Of a stretch of DNA of 64,000 nt, positions 32,855-44,800 are shown in pieces (the first letter of the stretch is position 1; every line of letters starts with the position of its first letter). The position numbers and the translations under genes are program-made. Origin of the DNA: Variovorax sp. 770b2. Its GTDB lineage: Bacteria > Pseudomonadota > Gammaproteobacteria > Burkholderiales > Burkholderiaceae_C. Under the pieces are notes generated by a model. That model had not been told where the DNA came from. It saw only the letters and a list, made by a program, of their open reading frames with translations, and made no database searches. The DNA lies in NCBI RefSeq assembly GCF_900115685.1, contig NZ_FOXJ01000005.1, positions 193,594 through 257,593 of the forward strand, given 5' to 3'.

Positions 32855-35800
32855 CTACCACCTTCGAATAGTGACATCCGGCTTTGCAGTTAGAACGCGA
32901 CTTCCGCTGATCAGATAGCCCGGCGCTAGACGATTCACACTGATGTCGTTCTGAATGCTGAGTGCCTTAGTGTAAGTGACTTGGTCAATGCTGATTCCAG
33001 GCCTGTATCGGGCCAAGCCACTGGTAAGCTTTACGAGTTGCAGCGCAGTATAGACGGCAGATCCTTTGCTTTGATCGATCGAGAGCTTGGGTGCCGTGCC
33101 GTCTGCAGATGTTTTTATTTCCAAAGGCGTCCACTGGCCAGCATGGATCCCTGTGGCCGCCTTGCCGATGGCATCCAACCCTTGTTTGCTGTTGTTTTGC
33201 AGGATGGCCAAGTCACTGAACAATTGAGATGACTTAAGAAATCCATAAGCAACCAATTCACCATACTCTCCAACGTTTCCAAAGAAGTTTTTAACGGTCT
33301 TGCTTAGAAAACTGATGCTGAGAGTTTTGTTGATGCCTTTGTAGGTGGCTTCAAGTCCAAGGTCCAAGGCTTTTTGAATCAAAGGATTTTCCAATCCAGA
33401 TCCTGCCTTGATTAGTTCCTTTATGGTGCTTACCTGCTTTGCTGTGTCGCTAATACTGCTCATTGTGGGCAATGTCCCAACAATTCCAAGCATCGCTGCA
33501 CCCAGTGGATTTCTTGAAGCGGCTAGTTCCCAGACCGGCGCGTGAGCAAAATTACCTGCTGACTCGCCCTGAAAGGCGCCAATTTCGGATATTGCTCCAG
33601 CACCTATAAGCAACGACGGCACTCTCGATCGCCTCGGATCGACGGTGATTTGTCGCAAAGATTGCCCGTCTGATGTAGCCCAGTCCGCAATGTATGCCAA
33701 CTCTGGATCGCTGATTTTCAGCCGATTGAAAGTGCTGATGGTTTGATCTGAGATGGAGTCAGATTGAATTCCTGCATTTCGCTGAAGTCCATAGGAAATC
33801 GCATTTGAAATGTCGGCATTCTGTTGCAATCTTCCAAGCAGTGAGTCTCTTGCGCCAATCCACTGTTCGTCAGACATGTCATAAACATGACTGCCGGAGA
33901 AAAGCTTGACGAACGGCGAATTTTCTTTGTTTGCTCGAATATCTTGGGCGATATCGAGAAGCAGGCCATTGGATTCCTCTCCTTGCAATAGGCCGGCCAA
34001 TCCCTTGTTGAAATTCGCCCATTCAGCAAAAGAATCCGAGGACTTCAGGAACATATCTTTGGATGGGCGTGGCACGCCCAAAACGTCGTCGATCCATCCT
34101 ACTTTCTGCATCTGGCCTGCATCCATGTCTTCGCCGTAAGCCACGGCCTGCGAAACGACGATGTCGTCTGAGGAAGCGGTCGCACTCGAAGCGCCGCTTG
34201 CTCCGTTTGCAGGCGGGACGTACTGCCCAAAGGCTTCTGCAACGGATGAACCCAGCGCATTGCCAAAGGCGTCTGTAGCCACCTGAGCGGCGCTGACCCG
34301 GCCTCCTCGCATGGCGGCGGTGGTCAAGCCACCCGCCAAGCCTGCCAAGGACCCAGCCAAAAGGCCTTTCCCAAAGTTGAAGCCAGCCTGCGGGTCGTAC
34401 CCTGTCAATTCGTTGACGCCTGCAGTCACTCCTTGAGCCACGCCGGCTCCAACAGCGGATGCGGCTACACCTCTCCAACTGAAGCTGCTCTGCAGTCCAG
34501 TTGCCACGGAGATGCCCTGCGTGATGGCGCTTGACAAGGCTGCCCTCCCCGCGAAGGCCGCTACTCTGTCCATGCCCTGAACGCTCGGGCCGACAGGGCC
34601 GAAGTAGCCTCCCACGCCAGCAGAGACACCGGCACCAAGCGCGCCCAACGCCACACCCTTCCAGCTGAATTCATCCTGTGCGCCGATGGCAATACCGACG
34701 CCCTGACTGACGATGGAGCCGACAGCGCCGCCAATCACGGCCGCTCCCATGGCCGCACCTGCGCCGATACCGCTCAACGCTACGGCGCCGCCCATGCCCG
34801 CTGCTCCGGCGGCCACACCGCCTGCCATTGCCGCGCCCCCGGCAGACATGATCCCGGCGAGACCCGCATCTGCGAGCGCTACGCCGGCACCGACGCCGGC
34901 TTCCACGCCCGCCATCGCAACCGCCGCCGCCCCCGCTGTAAACACGGCGGCAACCACAGCCACAACGATCACGAGAATCTGCCCAATTCCCCCGCATCCG
35001 CCGCCCTTGTCCGCTTGCGGCATCGCCATGTTCGGATTGGTATCCCCAATCGTCCGGCTCGGGTCATACGGCTTGAAGCTGTTCGCGTTGTTCGCCCCGC
35101 CCACCTTCGTGGGAATCGTCAGCACCTGCCCCGCCTTCAGGTCGGCATTGCTGCCCAGTCCGTTCGCGTCGGCAATCAGGTACCACAGGCTCTCGTCGCC
35201 ATAGGCGCCGCGCGCAATGCCCTGCAGCGTGTCGCCGGCGCTCACCGCATACGTGCCGGGGCTCGCCGACGGGTAGTTGCCGTTGATCGGCTGGTAGCCG
35301 AAGTTGAACTCCGCCTTCGGCAGGAAGAACGGCGTGCCGTTGGGGAGCGTCGGGTTGTTCTCGTCGCGAATCGAACCGTAGCGTCCCAGCACCTGGCCGT
35401 TCACCACCAGCTGGTGCTGGCCCTGGCCCGCCTGTTCGGCATAGACGATGGTGCCGCTGATGTCGCTCACGAAGCTGCGGTTGTCCAGGGGCTTGGTCAC
35501 GTCGTTCACGGCGGTCAGTTCGCCGCCGTTGCCGTACTCCCACACCGTGCCGCCCGGGTTGGTCACTGTGCTGGTGCCCAGGGTGGTGAGCTGGCGATAG
35601 CCCTCTGCGCGCCCGTAGGTGTTGGCGTAGTTGGTGACGTTGCCGCCGGCCCAGTCGAACACGGTGTATCCCAGCAGGTTGCCCGCGCTGTCGTAGCCGC
35701 CCGCGGTGCCCATGCCGGGCTTCAACGGTGCGGGCAGGGCGTCGTAGACGACCGCGTATTTCGGCGTGTTGTCGCTCTTGTAGACGTCCTGGCGCACGAT

Positions 35801-38800
35801 CTGGCCGTTGGCGTTGTAGCGGTTGATGTGCGTCTCGCTGCCGGTGCCCGCCAGCGTCTGGCCGCTCAGGTTGGTGCCGTTCAGGGCGTTGATGTACGCC
35901 TGCGGCAGGGAGCCCGCGGGGCCGGTCTGGATGACGCGGCTCGCGCCGTCGTACAGGCGCGCGTCGGTCTGCACGCCGTCGCGCACCACGCTGGTCATGC
36001 GGTTGAGCGCGTCGTAGCGGTACTGCTCGGTGGTCTCGCCGAGCGTGGCCACGTAGCTCGTGGGCGTGGTGCTGTAGATGGCCGAGCCGTTCTCGTCGAA
36101 GCCGACGATCTGGCTCTGGCCGTTGACCGTCATCACGCGCGTGCCGTTCCAGGTGTCGGTCACGCGGTTGCCATTCTTGTCGTACGTGATGCGGTGCCCC
36201 TCGGCGCCCAGGTTGCCTTGGGCGTCGGCCGCGTTCGCCACGGTCTGGCGGTTCATCTGGTCGTACTGGAAGAACAGGTTGCTGTCCAGGCTGGTGTCCT
36301 GGTTCAGCACGTGCGTGCGGATGTTGGTGCGGTTGCCGACCTTGTCGTACTCGATGTTCACGTAGGCGCGGCCATCGGCCACCCAGCGCATGCGGCCGAG
36401 CGCGTCGTAGGCGATGTGGTTGTCCTTGTAGACCACGTTGCCCTTGGCGAACCACTCGCGCACGCGGTTGCCGGCCATGTCGTACTCGTACTTCTCGTCT
36501 TGCGTCGTGGTGCGGTCGTACACGCGCTCCAGCAGGCCTTCGCTGTTGTAGTGGTACTCGCGGTTGGCGCCGCTGTCGAAGGTGAGCTGCCTGGCGTTGT
36601 CGTAGGTGTAGGCATAGGCCCGGCCGCCGAAGTCGGTGTGCGCCTGGACCTTGCCGAAGTAGTCGTAGCTCCAGGTGGCGATGTAGCCGTTGCCGTCGAC
36701 TTCCGCGATCTTGTTGCCGCGCGCGTCGTAGGCCACCTTGGTGCTCTGGCCCATGGGCTGGATCGTGTTGACCACGCGGCCCTGCAGGTCGTAGACGTAG
36801 CGGATGGTCTCGCCGTTGCCATTGGTCTGGCTGAGCTTGCGCCCGGCCTGGTCCCAGGTGTTGGTCTCGACGATGGCGCGGGTGTCCACCAGCTGCGCCA
36901 CGTTGAACGTGGTGTTGACGCCGTAGACGTTGACCACGCCGTGGGTCGTGGTGAGCAGCCGGCTCACGTTGTCGTAGGTGAAGCTGGTGGCGCGGTCCAT
37001 CGCGTCGATGGTGCTCACCTTCTCGCCGAAGACGTTGTAGGCGTGGCGGATCGTGCCGCCGTCCGCATTGAGCTCCTGCACCAGGTTGCCGACTGCGTCG
37101 TAGACCTTGCCCAGAATGTTGCCGTTGGCGTCCTTGACGGCGACCTGGCGTCCCAGCTTGTCGTAGAACAGCTGGGTGACCGGTGCGCCGGCGGTGTTCG
37201 AATTGCCGTCGGCGTCAGGCTGCTTCTGCTCGACCAGCTGGTTGTTGGCGTTGTAGCGGTAGGTGGTGACCCAGCCCGCCGAGCGCGGATCGCTGATCGA
37301 GAGCACATTGCCCCAGCGGTCGGTGTTCTGGTTGACGACCGGGCGCGGCGAGCCGCCGTTGCCGGACAGCCAGATGGCCTGGCTGCCGGGCGCGCCGGAG
37401 GTGCCGGTCTCGCTCACCGTGGAGCTGCCCTGGACCGTGGTCACGCTTGCGGCAAAGAGCGGCGGCATGGCCGGAACGATGAAGCCTGGGGTGTAGGGGG
37501 GCGTGGTGTCGGTCACCGTCGGTGCCGGCGTGGTGCCGGGCACCCACACGTCGACCATGCGCCATTCGGTGTGGATCTCGGTGTACGGAACCGCCGTGAC
37601 CACGCCGTTCACCAGTTGGTAGCCCTTGCCCAGGCCGGTGATCGCGTTGCCGGATTCGTCGTGGCCCGTGACCACCATGACCGGCGGGCCGTAGATCGGG
37701 CTGCCCGAGTGCGAGCTCACGATGTACTGCGATGGGTCCGCCGGCGTGACGAGCGTGGGCACCTGCACCCATGTGGTCTGGGTCTGGTACTGGGTCTCGT
37801 AGCGCGTCTCGTAAATGATGTTGCCGGCGCCGTCGCGCTGGTAGACCGGCGTGGTGCCGACCTGCACCTGGTAGGTGTAGGGCACCTGCACGTACTGGGT
37901 TTCGTAGCGCGGCTGGTAGCCCGTGATCACCGGGCGCTGGACCGGCACCTGGACCGCATAGGTCTCCTGCGTCCAGCCGGTCTGCACGAGCACGTTGTCA
38001 TAGACGGTGCGGTAGTGCGTCTCGTAGTTCGTGTAGTAGAGGACGTTCCCCCACATGTCTCGCTGGTACTGCGGATTGCCGGCCTCGTCGTAGCCCAGGA
38101 TGATGGGCGCCCCTTGCACGGGCACCTGGTAGGCCTCCGTGCGAGGCACCTGCACCCAGCCGTAGACCGGCACGTCGCGCGTGCGGTACTGCGTCTCGTA
38201 GATGGTTTCGTAGACGATGTTGCCGGCTTCGTCGCGGGCATAGACCGGATCGGTGCCCACCTGCACCTGCACCGCGACAGTCTGCGTGCCCGTGCGGGTT
38301 TCGTAGACGGGCGTGGTGATGATGTTGCCCGACTCGTCGCGAGCCGGCACCGGGTCCTGGCCCACGGCCACCTGCACCGGCACGGTCTGCGTGACCTGCT
38401 GGAGTTGGTAGGTGTAGTACGGGATGGCCTTCACCGGGCCGTAGATCGGGCCGGAAGACTCGTCGTTGCCGATGATGTCGCGCCCGTAGCCCTGGCCGAA
38501 GATCGGCTGGCCGTTCGCATCGGTGCCGATCACCACCGGCGGACCGTAGGCCGGGCCGGAGCCGGTCCAGCCGATGATGTGGTTGGCCGGGTCGTCGGGC
38601 GTGATGGTGACGGGCACCGGGAACGGCATCAGCGTCGGGACGTTGTGTCCTTCGCCCGTGGGGCTCACGACCAGGTTGCCGGTCGCCTGCGCTGCCGGCA
38701 CGGCAACGCCCAGGACGGTCTGGGTGACGAGCACCTGGTACTCGTAGTTCCCCGGCGGCAGGCCGCTGATGTCCACCTCGTGGTTGCCCGTGGGGTTGCC

Positions 38801-41800
38801 CGATTCGTCGGTACCGACGTTGCCGCCGATCGCGAGGGTGTGCCACTCGCTGCTGCCCTGCAGGCGGTAGCGGAAGGTGGTGTCGCCCGACGGTATGGCG
38901 GGTACGGTGTTCGATGCGGCGGGCCAGCGGATGACCGGCTTGGTCGTGGTGGGACCGCTGTAGATCGGGTTGCCCGATTCGTCGTAGCCCGTGATGTTGC
39001 CGACCGTGACCGATGCGATGGACACGCCCGGAATCACGGGCAGGTTCACCGGCGGCACCCAGTAGGGCGGCTTGAAGCCCGTGCTCACGATCTGGCCGGT
39101 AGCGTGCGCATACGGCACGCCATCGCCCGCGTGGATCCAGAGCAGCTCGTACTCGTAGGTTCCGGCGGCGATGATCGAGACATCGACACCGTCCTTGCCT
39201 TCGCCGCGCGCGGAGACCGTGCGCGTGTCCCAGGCGCCGTTGCTGCCGGCCGGACGGATGCGAAAGACCTGCTCGACGTCGTTGCCCGGCGACTGCCATG
39301 TGAAGAGGCCCAGCCCGGTCACGCCCGGCTGGTAGAAGCCCATCGGCGTGCCGATCGAGGCCAACGGCGGCGAGGTGAGGTCGATCCGGCCCGAGCCGAT
39401 CACCGTGGTCACGCCCGCGGCCGTCGTCATCAGCGCGCGGTACTCGTAGTTGCCCGCGGGCAGGCCGCTCGCATTGAAGCGCTGCGCATCGCCGAAGTTG
39501 GTGAGGCCGAACGAGGCCCAGCCCGAATCGCCGCTGCTGCCGGCGGGCCGCAGCTGCAGTTGCACCGTGGCGGTCGGATCGTCCGGCGTGTCGATGTCGA
39601 TCACTTGCCCGCCGTACCCGAGCGAGGTCTGATCGGAGATCTGCTGCCAGTTGCCGTACAGGTCCTTCTTGTAGATCGTCAGGCGCGTGACCTTGCTGAT
39701 GCCGCCGTTGGGCGCGGCGTCGTCGGCCCACGTGAGCGTCACGTTGTCGACGCCTTGCGCGGTGTTGGTCAGGATCTGCGTGCGGGAGCGAATCTCGCCG
39801 CCCGCCACGGTCACCGGCGTCCCCGTGGGATTGCCGGATTCGTCGGTTCCGCCGCCGACGGTCCAGGTCTGCGTGGCGTATTCCATGACGACCTTGACGT
39901 CGCCGCTTCCCAGGTTGTGCAGCGGCGCCCAGGAGACGTTCACGGAGTTGGTGCCCTGCCAGGAGACAGTGCCCGACTCGTCCGAGACCTTCTGGCTCGA
40001 GCTGCCCAGCGCGGCGTGCGTGTAGAGGCGGCTGTTGCGCGGGCCCGTGTCCCATTCCTCGCGCTCGGCGCCGACGGTCTGGACCACATGGCCGAGCGCG
40101 TCGTAGACCGTGTCAGTGCGGCGCAGGTCGCGCCAGGCCAGCTCGTCCGCGTGCTGGAAGGACTTCAGGTCGACGTTCTCGTAGGTCGAACCGTAGCTGA
40201 GGATCTGCGCCGTCTGCTTGCCTTGCAGGTTGTAGAAGGCGACCTTGTCCACGCCGTCGCCGGCGTTGGTGCGCCACACGTGGCCTGCGTTGTCGTAGTC
40301 GAAATATTCACCGGCCACGCCGTTGACGCTCTTGCGCGTGACTTCGCCGAAGGCGTTGTAGGCGATGGCGGTGTCGGTCAGGCCGGCCTGCGCCTGGCCG
40401 ACGGTGACCACGGAAGACCCGCTCACCTGGCTCGTGGACGCCGGATCGATGATGTGCGTCTGCTGGCCGAGCTTGTCGTACTGGTAGGCGCGGAACAGCG
40501 TGCTGGAGGCGTCGCCGTTGGTCACCGTCTGCCATTCCTTGGCGACATGGCCCTGCGCATCGTACGAGCTGTAGCGGCTCACGCGGTTGGCGTCCGTGCT
40601 CTGGGTGGCGTGGCCCAGGCGGTCGTATTGCGTGTACGTCGAGCGGTCGGCGATTTCTTGCCAGTTGTTGTCCGGACCGGCATACCACGGCGAGGTGCCG
40701 CCGGCCGTGTAGAGCGCGAGATTGCCATCGTCCTGCAGCACCAGGTGCGTGCCGCCTTGCCCGAAGGTGCCCGAATTCCATACCGCCTGGGAGCCCTTGT
40801 AGAGCACCAGGTTGCCGTCGGCCTGGAAGGTGAACCTGTCCGCGCCGCTGCCGCTCGTGGCGGAGTTCCACACGGCCTGCAGGTTGTCGACGCGGTCGTA
40901 GACCACCAGGTTGCCGTCGGTCTGGAAGGTGAAGGTGTAGCGCCCGTTGGGCGAGTAGATGCTTTGTCCCGGCGTGAGGCTCTGGCCGGGCGTCATGTCG
41001 GTGCGGGGTGCGGTCAGGGCATCGGGCGATACCTTGTAGACGTGGGTGTCCGTCTTGACCACCACATTGCCGTAGGCATCGCGCTGGAACTTGGTGACCG
41101 CCGTGAGCAACGCGTTGCCTGTCGACGGCGCTGCTGTGTAGGTCACGCGGCCCAGTGCGTCGTACAGGCTGATCGTGCTGCCACCGGCGGCGTCGATGGT
41201 GCGCGTCAGGTTGCCGACGGCGTCGTACTCGTAGCCCGTGACGAGGTCGGCACGGCCGGATGTGCCGTTCGCGCTGGCGCTGTACTCGACCGACAGGCGC
41301 GTCTCTGCGGTCTTGCGCCCGCCGCGGTCGAAGGTATAGACCGTGGTCCGGTCGTCGCCGCTGTTGGGCGCGCCCGGAATGGTGGCGCTGGGCGTGCTTG
41401 CGCTCCATCCGGCGATGGCCGTGGCGTATTCCTTGTGCACGGCCATGTTGCCGGCACCGTCGTAGGCCTGGGTGGTGAGGTAACCCATGGCATCGACCGA
41501 TGCGATCAGCTGTCCCCGCTTGTCGTAGTAATTATTGGTACGGATCCAGTCCTGCGTCTGCGCGTTCTTGAGCTCGGCGACCTGCGTCAGGTCGCCGAAC
41601 GCGTTGTAGACGTTCGCGGTCGTCTTGCCGGCCGTGAAGTACTTGATGGTGTCGGGGGCGCCCGCGTCATAGACGAAGGTCTGGGGTTCGATGACCTTCG
41701 CTACACGTCCCACCCGGTCGTACTCGGTGGTCAGCGTGCGGTCGGCGCCGTGGTCCAGGCCCGCGGCATTGATCGCGGCACTGACCTGCGCGGTGGTGAG

Positions 41801-44800
41801 GCTCGCCGGGTTTCCGTTCGTGAGCGTCGTGACGTTGGCAAAACGCGAGAGCTGCGTCACTTGGCCCCAGACGTTGTGCTGGTAGCCCGTGACGAAGCCG
41901 AGCGCATCGACTTCGTAGCGCACGCGCCCGAGCACGTCGTAGGTCTTGTAGCTCAGGTTGCCCGCGACATCGAGGTTGCTGACGGCATTGCCGAAGACGT
42001 CGTAGCGGGTTTCGGTGAAGAGCGACTTCAGCACGTCCGAGCGGTTGGCCGGGCCGTTCGCCCCATTGACCGCGAGGTTGTCCGCGCCCGGGTTGTAGAC
42101 GCCGACTTCCGGATAGATGACCTTGACCTGGTGGCCGAGCGTGTCGTATTCGTAGCGCGTGGTGCGCTGCTCCGGACGGCCCAGCGCCTCGGTGCGTGCC
42201 ACGAGGTTGCCCAGCGCGTCGTAGGCCAGGCGGGTGACCAGGTTGGCGCTGCCGCTGTGGGCTGCATCGACGACCAGGTTGCCTGCGCCGTCGGTGGTGG
42301 CGGCCGTCATTTCGACCGCGGGCGCGGTTTCCTGCGTCAGGCGACCGGCCGCGTCGTAGTCGTAGGTCCAGACCGAGCCCTTCTTGTTGGTGAAGGAGGT
42401 CTTCTCGCCCAGCGCGTTGTAGCTGTAGCTTTCGCTGAAGCCCAGCGCATCGGTGCTGCTGCTCAGACGACCGGCGGCGTCGTAGACGAAACCGTTGGTG
42501 CGATCGTCCGGATGGACCACGAGGGCCGCGCCGATCGTGGCCGAAGAGCCCAGCGCGCTCGCCGGAATCGACAGCGCGTAGGCGGTGGTCTGCGTCAGCC
42601 TGCCCAGGCCGTCGTAGCTGTTCTTGCTGACGTGGCCCAGTGCATCCACGCTGTAGATCGCGCGGTTTCCGGCGTCGAAGGTGCGCGTCGTGGTGCGGTC
42701 GGCGGCGTCGGTGCCGAAGAGAAGACGGATGTCTCCATAGCTCGCATCCCAGTTGCCGTTGAGCCCGTTGAAATCGATGCGGTTGGCATACTGCGTCGTG
42801 CGCGTGTTGTTGCCCACGCCGTCGTACTGCATCTCGGTGACGGCACCGGTCGAATCGACGCGGATGACCATGCGGTTGGCGGCGTCGAAGGCAAATCTTT
42901 CCACCCGGTCGGCGCCCAGGTAGTCGACCGGCGCGGCGGCGTTGACCTGGGCTTCCGTCAGCTTGCTCGTGGCGGTGGGCGCCGCAATGTGGACCGCGAG
43001 AGTCCATTGCGTCGTCACGTTGCCGTTCTTGTCGTAGCCGGTCCATGTGAGGCCACCGAGCCCGTCGATCACGAAGACCTGGCGGTTGGCCTTGTCGTAG
43101 ACGCGGTCGGTGATCCGGTCGCCGCTGTTCGCGGCCACCGTGCTGGGCGATGCGGAGGCTGCGATCGCCGTGGCGTACTGGATCTGCTTGATCAGGTTGC
43201 CGTTGTTGTCGTAGACCTGCTGCGTCACGGCGCCGGCGCCGTCGGCATGCCAGCTCAGGCGGTTGGCATGGTCGTAGACAAAGCGCTCGTGCGCGTCGCG
43301 TGCCGGATTCGCAATGGCAGCCACCGCGGCCGCGATGGCTGCCGTGGTCGCACTCGTGGTCACAGGGATCGCGGTGGCATAGGCAATGCGGTCCACCACG
43401 TTGCCGTTGCCGTCGTAGCTCTGCTGGACCACGGCGCCCGTTCCGTCGACCGTGTAGGTCGCACGGCCGAGCTGGTCGTAGACGAAGCGCACACGCTGGT
43501 CGTGCGCTGCGTCGCCCACGGGATTGGGCGTGCTGCCTGGCGTCCAGCCGGCCAGGGCGATGCGGTTCGCATAGGCGACCCGCTCCACGATCTTGCCATT
43601 GGCGTCGTAGACGTACTTGACCACTTCGCCCAGGCCGTTGACCGTGGCGGTGAGGCGGCCGTCCTTGTCCAGAACGCGATGTTCGGTGCCGTCCTGGCCC
43701 GGGGTGGCGACGATGCGCGACAGGATCTGGGCGACGGTCGGTGCGGCCGGCAAGCCCGTCAGGCTGATCGGCGTCGCGAAGGCTTCCGTCTTGACGATGC
43801 GGCCTTCGGCGTCGTAGCTGCTGCGGCTCACGTTGCCCAGCGCATCGACCGTGAAGACCAGGCGGTCGTCGGCGTCATAGGCATAGCGGCGGACGTTGCC
43901 GTTGGCATCGGTGTCGCGCACCACATTGCCGTTCGCGTCGTAGGCATAGGTGCGCGTGATGTTCAACCCGTTGGGGTCGACGCGCTCCTCGGCCCGACGG
44001 CCAAGGTTGTCGTAGGCATAGCGGATCAGCGTGCCGCCGGGGCTGAGCACCGAGAGCGTCTTGCCGCGTGCGTCGTAGGTGTATTCGGTGACAAGGTTGA
44101 GCCCGCTCGGGTCGATCACCTGCCGCAGCAGCTGGCCCTTGAGGTCATACACCATCTGCGTGATCGAGCCGTTGGCGTCGGTCACGGTGATCTGCTGGCC
44201 CTTGGCGTCGTAGGCGTACTGGGTCACCAGGTTCAGGCCGTTCGGATCGACGATGCGCAGGAGCAGCCGGTTGGCCGCGTCGTAGGTGTAGGCGACGACG
44301 TTGCCGCTGGCGTCCGTCGTCTGGATGAGGCGGTTGGAGCGGTCGTAGGCGCTGCTGGTGGTCGTCAGCGGCGTAGTGCTCGACAGCAGGTTGCCGTTCT
44401 TGTCGTAGCTGAAGCTGGTGGTGTTGCCGTTGCCGTCCACCACCTGCTGCGTCTGGCCCTGGCGCGTGTGCACCGTGGTGATGGTGATGTTCTCTGGCGT
44501 GGTCACCGAGACGCTGCGCAGTGCCTTGTTGTAGGTGTAGGTGCTGGTGTTGCCCAGTGCATCGGTCTGCGTGAGCACGCGGCCGAAGGCGTCGTAGCTG
44601 GACGAACGCTGTGCGTTGAGCGGATCGACGGCGACCACGGTGCGGCCGAGCCGGTCGTAGCTCTGCGTGCGGACGTTGCCGTTGGCGTCGACGGTGCGCG
44701 TCGCGCGGCCGAAGGCGTCGTAGACGGCGCTGGTGATCGCGTTGACGCCGGAAGCATCGGCCACGGTGCCGGTGACCAGGCCGCGGCGGTCCACGGTTTG

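Noticed and set aside
37500..38640. Repeats considered as a CRISPR-like or satellite array
   Set aside because: Spacing is irregular, units drift, and all are in frame within the Rhs gene. They are protein-level repeats.
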